A program made the translations under genes and the position numbers. This document shows, piece by piece, positions 41,614 through 50,339 of a DNA stretch of 64,000 bases (the stretch's first letter is position 1; the number at the start of each line of letters is the position of its first letter). This DNA comes from Tenacibaculum gallaicum (GTDB taxonomy: Bacteria; Bacteroidota; Bacteroidia; Flavobacteriales; Flavobacteriaceae). The notes under the pieces are model-generated. The model saw only the letters and a program-made list of their open reading frames with translations, was not told the DNA's origin and did not search any database. The stretch is taken from contig NZ_QUNS01000001.1 in the NCBI RefSeq assembly GCF_003387615.1, positions 1-64,000 on the forward strand, read 5' to 3'.

Positions 41614-44340
41614 CTAGTCATTAATTGTCCAAGAAACATAGTACATAGAACCAATTAATCCAGATCCTGGTGCAACCATATACTCGTTACCTGTTAAGTT
41701 AGTTCCTCCTAGTTTAAACCTTGATTTAATAGCAGGTACTCTATAATTTATTTGCGCATCTAATACCGTTCTTGCGTCTACTGTATCATCTAAGAAGCTT
41801 GACTGCCAATAGAACTCATCTTGCCATCTTAAATTCACATTAAACCCAAAGTTTTTAAACAAGTTTGGATTTCCAAACATTACTTTTACTTGATGCTCTG
41901 GAGTATTAAATCCTGCTTTAAAAGTAGGATCATCGCTTTGATCAAAAACTAATTTTGAATATGTGTAGTTAGCACCTAAGTTAAACGTCTTAAATACTTT
42001 TGTATTTAACCCTATACCTACACCATATGAATCAACATTTGCTGCTGTATTTGTATTAAGCACAAACGATGTATAGTCTCCATTATCTATTGCTGCATTA
42101 GCCTGAGCATCTGGTGTTCCATCAGCCTCTAAACCTCCGTAATTAGACACAATAACATCTTTAAATGCCACAAAATCGTTATACTGGTTGTAATAACCAT
42201 TAATATCTAATTCTAATATATTTCTACTATTTAAATCGATAATACTTCTGTATCCAACTTCATATGAAGTAACCTTTTCTGGTTTAATTGGATTCACATC
42301 AAGTTTAACTCTATTATCTCTTCCAACTAATGCATTTCCAAAAGCTTGTCTACCAGTAATTTCACTAGTAGTACCATCTTGATTAACTACAATAGTAGAA
42401 AAACGATCTAGGTTTTCTTCTGAAGTACCTAAAATATACTTACTTGGTCCTGAACGTAATCCAAAGTATTGCTCTAAAGTACTTGGATTTCTAAATCCTG
42501 TTTGATAAGAAGCTCTTAAAATATGGTTTTTTGATTCTCCTAAAGAATAGTTTAACGCTACCCTTGGTGAGAAGTTTCCTTCAAAGTTTTTAGATTTATC
42601 ATAACGAACAGATCCTGTAAACTTTAATCTATCATCTAAGAATTTCTTTTGAATTTGAGAATAAACCCCTATCATATCAAACTCTATACTACTATTTTCA
42701 TCAGTAAATAAAGTTCCGTTTGAATTAATATCAAATTTACGGTAAGAACCTCCTATTTGAATCTCTCCCCAACGGATAATATCTTTAAAGTTATAATTAG
42801 CATCAAAATGGTAAAAAGAAGTCTCATCTTTTAATCCTGCTCCTCCTTTGTTTATTGGAGTATTAATTACCTCTTCTAAAGCTGTTTTAAATTCAGATGA
42901 TCCTGGTACAAGTCTATTTCTATTTGCAAATCTTCTTGCATCAGCATCGTTAAGAGGTGTATATCCAGGAACTGTTAATGCTCCACTATATATACCAGCG
43001 TATTCTTGATACCAATTTTGGGTTGGATTGTATTTTTCATTTAACGCAATAGCTGCGAATCGTAAATCGTGACTTTTTCCTGAGTCATTTCCTGTATAAT
43101 ATCCTCTTACAAAAAAGTTTCTTCCTTTAAGCTCTAATTTATACTGCTCGATAAAATATCCTTTTTGAGAAAATCTATTTGTTCCTTGATATGTATTATC
43201 TCCACGAGAAAAACGAGAGTTTACTATAATTTCTAAAGCATCGTTTGCCCAAGGCCTGATATGAATAGATCCATCAAATTTTAAGTTATAACCATTATAA
43301 TTAGTTAAATCTTTTTCTTCGTACCCTGTTCTACTAACATTCATAGAAGGTAACGCTGGATCCAAATCATTTAAATTAAAATTAAAATCATCACCATATA
43401 CATTTACACCATCATAATCAGTGTTTGCATCTCTATCTCCATCAATAGCTGTTCCTCCAATTCCTGTGGTGTTTCTGGTATCAACTGCATGCCATTCTTC
43501 AGCAGAAAAATAAGTTAAATTAGCTTTTGCTGCAACATAATTATTGAACTTATATGCCATACGAATTCCTGCATCATAAAACGGATTGTTTCCTGCAGCT
43601 TCTTGCGACATATTCCCAGTTTTGATATAAGTACTTATACCTGCATTATCAAAGGGGTTTTTACTAGTCATTAATAAAATACCGTTAAACGCATTTGCTC
43701 CATACAAAGCAGAAGAAGCTCCTGGAAGGATTTCAACATTTTTAACATCTAAATCTGAAAGTCCCATAATATTTCCTGCTGAGAAATTCAACGCTGGTAT
43801 TGATGTTTCTACTCCATCGACTAGCTGTACAAATCGAGTATTATCGAAAGTAGAAAAACCACGAGAGTTTACAGATTTAAATCCGTAATTTGCTTCACGT
43901 GATTCAATTCCTTTTAAGTTTGCTAATCCGTCATAAAATGAAATTGATGTATTTCTTTTAACATCAATAACTCCCATTCTTTCAATAGTTACTGGAGATT
44001 CAATAACTCGTTCAGGAGATCGAGATGCTGAAATTACAACTTCATCCAGTGCTACACTTTCTTTTAAAATTACATTCACTTCTTGATCTAATGAAGTAAT
44101 CTCAATTATTTCCGTTTTATACCCAAAAGCAGAAACTTGCATAGTTATAGGGTAAGTTGACTTAACTTGTAAGCTGAAATTTCCTTCAAAATCAGAGGTT
44201 GCCCTAGCTTCTCCAGAAAGAATTACTGCATTTGGAAAAGGCTCCAAGTATTCGTCGTAAACTTTTCCATTTACTGTAGTTTGTGCATAAATAGACATAC
44301 TACACACTACCAAAACTAAGGATAGTAGTTTTTTAAACAT
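41614..44340 (-). CDS. TonB-dependent receptor with CarboxypepD_reg-like domain
   Basis: This 908-residue protein has a signal peptide (to about 19), a CarboxypepD_reg-like domain at 22-95 (VNGKVYDEYLEPFPNAVI) and a plug (about 110-225, with GFSTFDNTRFVQLVDGVE). A large barrel follows, with Asn/Asp-rich loops, ending VSWTIND. The TonB-box candidate is ALDEVVISA. The ligand is unknown; it lies next to two TonB-CTD proteins that read into it from upstream in the same direction, so these could form a dedicated system. It does not carry a SusC signature or a SusD partner, so a polysaccharide role is not indicated. Confidence 0.9.
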   Translation of the reverse strand: MFKKLLSLVLVVCSMSIYAQTTVNGKVYDEYLEPFPNAVILSGEARATSDFEGNFSLQVKSTYPITMQVSAFGYKTEIIEITSLDQEVNVILKESVALDEVVISASRSPERVIESPVTIERMGVIDVKRNTSISFYDGLANLKGIESREANYGFKSVNSRGFSTFDNTRFVQLVDGVETSIPALNFSAGNIMGLSDLDVKNVEILPGASSALYGANAFNGILLMTSKNPFDNAGISTYIKTGNMSQEAAGNNPFYDAGIRMAYKFNNYVAAKANLTYFSAEEWHAVDTRNTTGIGGTAIDGDRDANTDYDGVNVYGDDFNFNLNDLDPALPSMNVSRTGYEEKDLTNYNGYNLKFDGSIHIRPWANDALEIIVNSRFSRGDNTYQGTNRFSQKGYFIEQYKLELKGRNFFVRGYYTGNDSGKSHDLRFAAIALNEKYNPTQNWYQEYAGIYSGALTVPGYTPLNDADARRFANRNRLVPGSSEFKTALEEVINTPINKGGAGLKDETSFYHFDANYNFKDIIRWGEIQIGGSYRKFDINSNGTLFTDENSSIEFDMIGVYSQIQKKFLDDRLKFTGSVRYDKSKNFEGNFSPRVALNYSLGESKNHILRASYQTGFRNPSTLEQYFGLRSGPSKYILGTSEENLDRFSTIVVNQDGTTSEITGRQAFGNALVGRDNRVKLDVNPIKPEKVTSYEVGYRSIIDLNSRNILELDINGYYNQYNDFVAFKDVIVSNYGGLEADGTPDAQANAAIDNGDYTSFVLNTNTAANVDSYGVGIGLNTKVFKTFNLGANYTYSKLVFDQSDDPTFKAGFNTPEHQVKVMFGNPNLFKNFGFNVNLRWQDEFYWQSSFLDDTVDARTVLDAQINYRVPAIKSRFKLGGTNLTGNEYMVAPGSGLIGSMYYVSWTIND

Positions 44341-44385
44341 AATGTTTATTTTTAATTGATTTGTATTAAGTTATTTGTGATTTAT

Positions 44386-45117
44386 TTACTCATCAAGAGC
44401 AAACATAATAGGGAATCCGTATTTTACTGAAGTTTGATCTCCTGACTTTTTAGCAGGTATAAACTGTGGTAGTTGAGATACTACTCGAACAGCTTCATTG
44501 TTTAGTAATCCACCATTTTTAGGCCCTAAGGTTTTAATATTCTTAACCTGACCATTTTTGTCAATAATAAAGCGTACCCAAACTTCTCCTTGAATAGATT
44601 CTTTTACCGCTTGGCTAGGGTATCTGAAATGTTTTTGAATATGCTTTACCATTTCAACATTAAAACAATCTAACCTTTCATTTTTCTTTGCTTTTTTGCA
44701 TGCAGAAAACAAAGGTATTCTATCAACTGTAGTAAATTTTTCAGCTTTTCTTACTTCTTCTGCTGATAGTTTACTTGTTATATCTTCAAGGTTGTTCTTT
44801 AAAGTTAACGATTGGTTTAATTCTGTTTGGTTAGTTGTACCCTCTACTGCTGCTGTTCCAGCTCCTGACAATTCAGCAGCATTTGAAACTGCCTTCTTTT
44901 TTGAGATTTCTCTCTTTTTTAAATACCTTCTATTAGCCGATACTTTTACAGAAATTTGTCGTGTCCCTTTGTTCTTTTTACTTTTTGGGGCTATAGTACA
45001 TTTTGTAATACTGTTTAGGTCTAAAGACTCTTCTGGAGTTTCACATACTTCACGTTGTGATACAACATTCGTAGCATAAAAACAAACTAATGTTATTATT
45101 AAAATAATTTTTCTCAT
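44386..45117 (-). CDS. Secreted TonB C-terminal-domain protein (1)
   Basis: This 243-residue protein has N-terminal MRKIILIITLVCFYATNVVS, a signal-peptide-like helix and cleavage-like site, rather than the usual TonB anchor with a Pro-rich linker. A Lys/Arg-rich middle (RRYLKKREISKKK) follows, then a TonB_C domain (about 150-240) with RFIIDKNGQVKNIKTLGP and a C-terminal SVKYGFPIMFAL. An ATG at 45135 also opens the frame; I prefer 45117 because it starts the signal directly. It lies 45 bp upstream of the TonB receptor gene. Whether it is periplasmic or membrane-held is uncertain. Confidence 0.82.
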   Translation of the reverse strand: MRKIILIITLVCFYATNVVSQREVCETPEESLDLNSITKCTIAPKSKKNKGTRQISVKVSANRRYLKKREISKKKAVSNAAELSGAGTAAVEGTTNQTELNQSLTLKNNLEDITSKLSAEEVRKAEKFTTVDRIPLFSACKKAKKNERLDCFNVEMVKHIQKHFRYPSQAVKESIQGEVWVRFIIDKNGQVKNIKTLGPKNGGLLNNEAVRVVSQLPQFIPAKKSGDQTSVKYGFPIMFALDE

Positions 45118-45184
45118 ACCTAAGGGGTTTAACATTTTTCCAATAAACTAATTCTAAGTTTTTATTTGTGAAAAATATGGCGTG

Positions 45185-45192
45185 CAAAGGTA
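45185..45192 (-). promoter_or_regulatory. -7 box (TACCTTTG) upstream of TonB-CTD gene 1
   Basis: Matches TAnnTTTG on the minus strand between the two TonB-CTD genes, 67 bp upstream of the chosen start. It suggests that gene 1 and the receptor have their own promoter. Confidence 0.45.
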
Positions 45193-45228
45193 TTCTTTTT
45201 TTTATAGAAATTAAATTATTTTAACACT

Positions 45229-45933
45229 CTAATCTTCAGAACTATTTAAGCTAAAATTCATGGGAAAACTATACGCTACTTTTGTATTTTTACCTTGCTG
45301 TTTTCCTGGAGTAAAATTAGGTAGTAATAACACAATTCTTTTAGCTTCTTCTTTTAAGAGTTCATGTACATCTACTCCTTCCGTTTTAATATCTGTTACC
45401 TTACCAGCTTCATCAATTACAAAGCTTACTAGCACTTCTCCCTCTATCCCCTTATCTAAAGCTTCATTTGGATATACCAATGTATTAATTATATGATTTT
45501 GCATTTCATAATTAAAACAATTCACCTTATCTATTAAAGAATTTGTACACGACAAAAACACAGGAATTTCATCAACTACATCAAAAGAAACAGCTTTTTT
45601 CTTTATTGTTTTTGTAATTGGAGTAATATTGTACAAACGGCACATCGCTAAATCATTAGTTATTTTCATCAACTTAACTTGATTTGCTTTTATATCATTA
45701 GCCAAGCTAATAACTTTTTCAAAGTAAACACGTTTTCTTAAGTGTCTTCTACTAGAGGTTGTAGTTACAACAGGAGTTCCCTCATCATTCTTATCTACTT
45801 TTTTTTCTATTAAACATTTATCAACGACGTTTACATCTACTGAATGAAGATTTTCAGATGTACACTTCTCTTGTGCTGTAGCAAATTGAAAACCACAACA
45901 TATTAACAAGAGTATAATTATATTTTTCATCAT
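45229..45933 (-). CDS. Secreted TonB C-terminal-domain protein (2)
   Basis: This 234-residue paralogue of the downstream TonB-CTD gene (shared RRHLRKR/RRYLKKR stretch and a Cys-Asn-Phe-Glu block before the domain) has signal peptide MMKNIIILLLICCGFQFATA. The TonB_C domain (about 145-230) has SFVIDEAGKVTDIKTEGV and ends AYSFPMNFSLN. It lacks a Pro-rich spacer. The double copy next to a receptor suggests duplication. A signal-peptide type TonB-CTD could act as a periplasmic adaptor or as part of a distinct protein class; no data here decide. Start may be the second Met (45930). Confidence 0.82.
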   Translation of the reverse strand: MMKNIIILLLICCGFQFATAQEKCTSENLHSVDVNVVDKCLIEKKVDKNDEGTPVVTTTSSRRHLRKRVYFEKVISLANDIKANQVKLMKITNDLAMCRLYNITPITKTIKKKAVSFDVVDEIPVFLSCTNSLIDKVNCFNYEMQNHIINTLVYPNEALDKGIEGEVLVSFVIDEAGKVTDIKTEGVDVHELLKEEAKRIVLLLPNFTPGKQQGKNTKVAYSFPMNFSLNSSED

Positions 45934-46301
45934 GATCTATTCAGATTAACACATGGTAACTCAAAAAAGAGTAGACATTTGACTTAGCCTTAAAATTTTA
46001 CACTTAAAACTTTATGAATACTTAGTAAGCTAGCTGGTTAAATAAGATTGAGTTACTAGAGTAACTGTTTAAGCTTTCTTATTAACTAAATGGTCTAATG
46101 AAAATCGTCTAGATTTTGTTTGCGAAGTTTTATTATTTTTCATTTTCAGGGGGATAAAATGGTTAAAAATATTAATTTACAATGCTTTATAGAACATAGA
46201 AAAAACTATGTTAGCGATTATAAATATAGCAAAAAAGAACTTAAAATTATAATTCTTTAAGTTCTTTTTAAGTTATCGTTCTGTTTTTATACTGTAAAAA
46301 A
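45934..46301. other. Intergenic stretch without a gene (368 bp)
   Basis: It contains a small perfect hairpin GTTACT-AG-AGTAAC near 46055 and the hflX terminator at 46233-46268. I see no open frame with coding character and no TAnnTTTG box facing 45933. Confidence 0.6.
46233..46268 (-). terminator. Terminator of hflX
   Basis: AAAAGAACTTAA pairs with TTAAGTTCTTTT around a 12-nt loop, and a T-run follows on the minus strand. Confidence 0.75.
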
Positions 46302-47501
46302 CTAATACTCTTGATATAAGAAATCATTATAAGGAAAACGTTGAATATGTATTTTCTTTACTTCTTCATACGCTTTCTCTTTAAAATTTTCTAAATTATC
46401 TTTATTCAAGGCTGAAATAAAAATGCTTTCAGTTTCTAAATCATTCATCCACGTTCTTTTCCAATCTTCTAGTGTAGAATGTTCTTTTGTTTTTTCTGTA
46501 ATTAAATCATCTTCATCAATAGTTTCATGGGTATACGCATCTATTTTATTAAACACCATAACCGTAGGCTTGTCTTTACTATCAATTTCATCCAAAATCT
46601 TATTTACAGAAGCTATATGATCTTCAAAATTTGGGTGTGATATATCTACTACGTGTAATAATAAATCAGCTTCACGAACTTCATCTAAGGTAGATTTAAA
46701 TGACTCTACCAGCTGAGTTGGTAACTTTCTAATAAACCCAACAGTATCTGTCATTAAAAAAGGAATATTCTTTATAACTACTTTTCTAACTGTAGTATCA
46801 AGTGTTGCAAACAACTTGTTTTCTGCAAAAACCTCACTTTTACTTACTACATTCATCAAAGTAGATTTTCCAACATTCGTATACCCAACTAAAGCAACAC
46901 GCACCATTTTTCCACGGTTTTTACGTTGTACTGACATTTGTTTGTCAATAGTTGTTAATTTCTTTTTTAACAAAGATATTTTATCACGAATAATACGACG
47001 GTCAGTTTCTATTTCTGTTTCCCCTGGACCACGCATACCTATCCCTCCTTTTTGCTTATCAAGGTGTGTCCACATTCGTGTTAATCGAGGTAATAAATAT
47101 TGATATTGCGCTAACTCAACCTGTGCTTTTGCTGAACTTGTCTGTGCTCTACTAGCAAAAATATCAAGAATTAAGTTGGTTCTATCTAAAATTTTACAAT
47201 CTAAAAAACGTTCAATATTTCTAAGTTGTGCTGGCGATAGTTCGTCATCAAAAATGGCTGTTCCTATTTCATTGGACTCTATATACGCTTTTACATCTTC
47301 TAGCTTCCCTGTTCCTATAAAAGTTTTTGGGTGTGGCTTATCTAGTTTTTGAACAAATCTTTTAACAGCTACTCCTCCTGCTGTAAGTGTCAAAAACTCT
47401 AGTTCATCCAAATATTCTTCTGATTGCTTTTCATCTTGATGTTGGGTTATAATACCTATTAAAACCGTTTTTTCTGATATGGCTTCTCGTGTTTCTATCA
47501 T
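46302..47501 (-). CDS. hflX: Ribosome-associated GTPase HflX
   Basis: This 399-residue protein starts at ATG 47501 (MIETREAISEKTVLIGI). A TTG start at 47510 is formally open but lies inside the -7 box. The N-terminal HflX domain is followed by a coiled-coil GGIGMRGPGETEIETDRR block. A TRAFAC GTPase domain then carries G1 GYTNVGKST, G3 DTVGF and G4 NKID. HflX splits stalled or stress-hibernating ribosomes. A -7 box (47508-47515) is 6 nt from the ATG, so the transcript may be nearly leaderless. Confidence 0.94.
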   Translation of the reverse strand: MIETREAISEKTVLIGIITQHQDEKQSEEYLDELEFLTLTAGGVAVKRFVQKLDKPHPKTFIGTGKLEDVKAYIESNEIGTAIFDDELSPAQLRNIERFLDCKILDRTNLILDIFASRAQTSSAKAQVELAQYQYLLPRLTRMWTHLDKQKGGIGMRGPGETEIETDRRIIRDKISLLKKKLTTIDKQMSVQRKNRGKMVRVALVGYTNVGKSTLMNVVSKSEVFAENKLFATLDTTVRKVVIKNIPFLMTDTVGFIRKLPTQLVESFKSTLDEVREADLLLHVVDISHPNFEDHIASVNKILDEIDSKDKPTVMVFNKIDAYTHETIDEDDLITEKTKEHSTLEDWKRTWMNDLETESIFISALNKDNLENFKEKAYEEVKKIHIQRFPYNDFLYQEY

Positions 47502-47507
47502 ACCTTG

Positions 47508-47515
47508 CAAAAGTA
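47508..47515 (-). promoter_or_regulatory. -7 box (TACTTTTG) of hflX
   Basis: Matches TAnnTTTG on the minus strand, 6 nt upstream of the hflX ATG. Confidence 0.5.
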
Positions 47516-47563
47516 CAAATTTATCAACGTATGTGGTTTAAACTTTCTACGGTATTAAAATCA

Positions 47564-48127
47564 CTATAACAGCTTTCCTACAGTCCTTTTCAATACAGGT
47601 AAAACGTCCTTTTCAAACCAAGGGTTCTTGGCTAACCAAAACCGGTTTCTTGGTGATGGATGTGGTAACACAAAATAGTTAGGCAAGTATTCCTCAAAAG
47701 TATTCACTGTCTCAGTAAGTGTTCTTTTCGCTTTTTCTTTTAAGTAATAGTTTTGAGCGTACATTCCTATTAAAATAATCAATTTAACTTCTGATATTTC
47801 TTCTAATAAAGGCTGATGCCATTGCGGTGCACACTCTTTTCTTGGTGGTAAGTCTCCCGTTTTTCCTTTTCCGGGATAACAAAAGCCCATTGGAATTATT
47901 CCAAAGTTGTTAGTATTATAAAACTCCTCATCAGTAACATTTAACCATTTTCGAAGTTGCTTTCCGCTAGCATCATCCCAAGGAATTCCTGACTGGTGTA
48001 CTTTGGTTCCTGGTGCTTGACCTACAATAATAATTTTTGACTTTTTATTAGCAGAAACTACTGGGTTAGGCACTATGTGTTCCTCACAAATTTTACATTC
48101 CTTTATTTTTCGTAAAAGACTCTCCAC
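47564..48127 (-). CDS. Uracil-DNA glycosylase-superfamily protein
   Basis: This 187-residue protein starts with a CKICEEH pair (residues 11-17), then IIIVGQAPGTKVHQSGIPWDDASG, the A-loop GQAPG of UDG families, and ends with HPSPRNRFW (the catalytic/insertion loop HPS). The Cys pairs (C11, C14 and later C68, C78) may bind an Fe-S cluster or be structural, as in family 4/5-like members. It would excise uracil or other deaminated bases. The family subclass is uncertain. It is divergent from nothing; the upstream unit ends in a hairpin terminator. Confidence 0.85.
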   Translation of the reverse strand: MESLLRKIKECKICEEHIVPNPVVSANKKSKIIIVGQAPGTKVHQSGIPWDDASGKQLRKWLNVTDEEFYNTNNFGIIPMGFCYPGKGKTGDLPPRKECAPQWHQPLLEEISEVKLIILIGMYAQNYYLKEKAKRTLTETVNTFEEYLPNYFVLPHPSPRNRFWLAKNPWFEKDVLPVLKRTVGKLL

Positions 48128-48150
48128 ACTGTAAAGTTACTATTTATGTA

Positions 48151-48184
48151 TAAAAAAACACTCGATTACATTGTAAAACGAGTG
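48151..48184 (-). terminator. Terminator of the small unit upstream of the glycosylase gene
   Basis: ACACTCG (48157-48163) and CGAGTGT (48178-48184) pair, with an extra TTACA/TGTAA pair inside. On the minus strand TTTTTTT follows. It lies about 30 bp after the stop of the 34-codon ORF, with no other minus-strand gene to serve. Confidence 0.8.
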
Positions 48185-48212
48185 TACTTTTTAACTTTGA
48201 TTATTTTAAATC

Positions 48213-48317
48213 TTAATTATTGATTGCATAGCTTGCGCCATTGCCCAAATCTGATAAAAATTTAAAAAAAGTTTTCATTAGTTTTTTCCCTTTTTTGGCT
48301 AATTGTTGTTTTTCCAT
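48213..48317 (-). CDS. Candidate 34-residue small protein with its own terminator
   Basis: ATG at 48317 gives MEKQQLAKKGKKLMKTFFKF followed by LSDLGNGASYAINN and TAA. The first half is basic and the second half amphipathic and Gly/Asn-rich. A strong minus-strand terminator follows 28 bp on, so a transcript exists if a promoter does; no clear TAnnTTTG box was found. An internal ATG at 48278 is also possible. A non-coding RNA ending at the same terminator is the alternative. The rest of 48128-48556 has no other gene that I accept. Confidence 0.45.
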   Translation of the reverse strand: MEKQQLAKKGKKLMKTFFKFLSDLGNGASYAINN

Positions 48318-48556
48318 TCTTCTAGATATTTTTATTAATTCCCTTATGGTAAAAATAAAACACAACTACCTGGTAGCTTATAGGGTTTTTACCCTTTTCA
48401 ACCTATTTAAACCACTCTTTTTCAGTCAGTTAAAAGGGGTAGTTAAAATTTCAGGAATTATAGAAAAAACCACCTCTACTACTATAAAAGGTGTTTTAAT
48501 TTGGAAGAAAATCAAAGTAGATCTATTCCTTTTTTAGGAATATAGAATAGCTCTTT

Positions 48557-48916
48557 TTAAAACTTTATAAAATCATCGAAAGCAACATAGTAAGGTTTGT
48601 CTTTAAAAACAGGCAAATCAACACTTTCAGCATTTGCTATTCCTACACCTGCATACCAAACATTAGCGTTTTGTTTTTCGGCATGTTTTTTAAATGTTTC
48701 CATCCACAACACATCATATTCTTGTGGCGATTGTATATTATTTGTCGTTTTTACCAATACAAAAATGGTAGGCTCTCCTTTTTTATACAACACAAACTGT
48801 GGATGCTTTTTCAATTCACTATTAACTGCAATAAACTCATACCCCATTTCTTGTAGTTTTGTACCTACAATATTCATCCCTAAATTATGAAGTTCTTGTT
48901 CTGTAAGTGCTTGCAT
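48557..48916 (-). CDS. Small conserved protein, nuclease-fold-like, function unknown
   Basis: This 119-residue protein reads like a compact alpha/beta protein: LGMNIVGTKLQEMGYEFIAV, then PQFVLYKKGEPTIFVLVKT, then WYAGVGIANAES. The layout resembles a restriction-endonuclease/Holliday-resolvase fold, but the expected Asp/Glu-x-Lys residues are replaced (VKT), so it would be inactive. It follows the helicase gene by 0 bp (its ATG begins at the base where that gene's stop ends), so they are co-translated and it may assist the helicase. I do not recognise a named family. Confidence 0.65.
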   Translation of the reverse strand: MQALTEQELHNLGMNIVGTKLQEMGYEFIAVNSELKKHPQFVLYKKGEPTIFVLVKTTNNIQSPQEYDVLWMETFKKHAEKQNANVWYAGVGIANAESVDLPVFKDKPYYVAFDDFIKF

Positions 48917-50271
48917 TATTTTTTCTTATTGCGTTTGTTATAGTTTTTATCACCTCTTGTTTTAGGCTTTTTATACTTCTTCGCAATTTCTCTTCGGTAT
49001 GAACCTCCTTGATTTGTTTTTTTATTCTTTTCTTTTTTCTCGTGAAAAGCGGGCCCTGGAATATATTCTTGAGACGTTCTATTCTTATTAACTTCTCCAC
49101 CTTCTTTTGGACGCTCTTCTTCTGTTAGCTCTTTTGAGATTTCAACCTGCTCTGGAATTTCTAACTTCGGAATCTCATAATCCATCAATCTCTCAACTCT
49201 TTGCTTAGCCTCCTGTTCTTTTTCTGTCGCAAATAAAATGGCTTTTCCTTCACGCTCAGCACGACCAGTACGACCTATTCTATGCATATAATTTTCAGGA
49301 AAATGCGGTGCATTAAAATTAATTACATGTGTAACTTCTTCTAAATCAAGCCCACGTGCTATAACATCAGTAGCAATTAAAATTCGTTTTTCTCCTTGAT
49401 TAAACTGCTCAATAGAGCGTAAACGATAGTTCTGCGTTTTGTTTGAGTGAATAACACAAGCTTGAGACGGATATTCTTCTGCAACACAATCAAACAACCT
49501 ATCTGCATTTCGTTTATTTGGCGCAAACACCAATACCTTACTAAACTCAGATTTATCAAATAATAAATAGTTTAACAGGTTAACTTTTGTATAAAAATTT
49601 GGAACATCGTAGCTTGTTTGCTGAATATTATCTAATGGTGTTCCACTCACTGCTATCGCTATTTTATGCGGCGCAATAAAAAAATCATCAATTAATGCCT
49701 CTACATCTTCTGTCATCGTTGCTGAAAACATGATATTTTGACGTCGTTGTGGCAATAAATCGAAAATGTTTAATAATTGAAAACGAAATCCTAAATCGAG
49801 CATCACATCTACTTCATCAATTACCAACTTCTGAATAGATTTTAGCTTCAACACTTTACTTAATGCTAGGTCATATAAACGCCCTGGTGTGGCAACAATA
49901 ATATCTGAACCCTGCATTACTGCTTCTTTATGACGGTTTAAGTTTACACCTCCGTAAACTCCAATAGCTCGTAGTGTTATATATTTTGATAGCTTTTCAA
50001 TTTCTTCAACAACTTGCACTACCAACTCACGGGTAGGTACTAAAATTAACACTCTTGGGTGTTGTTGTTTAGAAAACTTTAAGTCGCGTAATATTGGCAA
50101 TAAGTATCCGAAGGTTTTACCAGTACCTGTTTGCGCAATTCCAACCACATCTTTTCCTGATCGGATTACAGGAAATGCTTGTTCTTGAATAGGTGTTGGG
50201 TGTACAAAACCTAATTCTTCAATTGAATTTCGTAGTGGATTTGATAAGTCTAAATCTTGAAAAGTTGTCAT
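48916..50271 (-). CDS. DEAD-box family RNA helicase (motif II DEVD)
   Basis: This 451-residue protein starts at ATG 50271 (MTTFQDLDL); a longer frame to 50298 is not needed. Motifs are Q (FVHPTPIQEQA), I AQTGTGKT (46-53), Ia PTREL, Ib TPGR, II DEVD (152-155, instead of DEAD), III SAT (183-185), V ATDVIARGLDL and VI HRIGRTGRAER. The C-terminal 70 residues are Lys/Arg-rich and disordered. RhlE-like relatives act in ribosome assembly or RNA decay. The -7 box lies at 50288-50295. Confidence 0.93.
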   Translation of the reverse strand: MTTFQDLDLSNPLRNSIEELGFVHPTPIQEQAFPVIRSGKDVVGIAQTGTGKTFGYLLPILRDLKFSKQQHPRVLILVPTRELVVQVVEEIEKLSKYITLRAIGVYGGVNLNRHKEAVMQGSDIIVATPGRLYDLALSKVLKLKSIQKLVIDEVDVMLDLGFRFQLLNIFDLLPQRRQNIMFSATMTEDVEALIDDFFIAPHKIAIAVSGTPLDNIQQTSYDVPNFYTKVNLLNYLLFDKSEFSKVLVFAPNKRNADRLFDCVAEEYPSQACVIHSNKTQNYRLRSIEQFNQGEKRILIATDVIARGLDLEEVTHVINFNAPHFPENYMHRIGRTGRAEREGKAILFATEKEQEAKQRVERLMDYEIPKLEIPEQVEISKELTEEERPKEGGEVNKNRTSQEYIPGPAFHEKKEKNKKTNQGGSYRREIAKKYKKPKTRGDKNYNKRNKKK

Positions 50272-50287
50272 TAACAATAATTTGATG

Positions 50288-50295
50288 CAAAGGTA
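50288..50295 (-). promoter_or_regulatory. -7 box (TACCTTTG) of the helicase gene
   Basis: Matches TAnnTTTG on the minus strand, 16 nt before the chosen ATG at 50271. It excludes the longer start at 50298, which lies upstream of the box. Confidence 0.55.
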
Positions 50296-50339
50296 CAACC
50301 AATATTTTGTATATTTAAAGGAGTTAATTCTTTTTGATT

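Noticed and set aside
48241..48537. 98-codon plus-strand frame
   Set aside because: It needs a TTG start, is low-complexity (Phe/Leu/Lys-rich), has no promoter box, and runs antisense to the better-supported small unit at 48213-48317.
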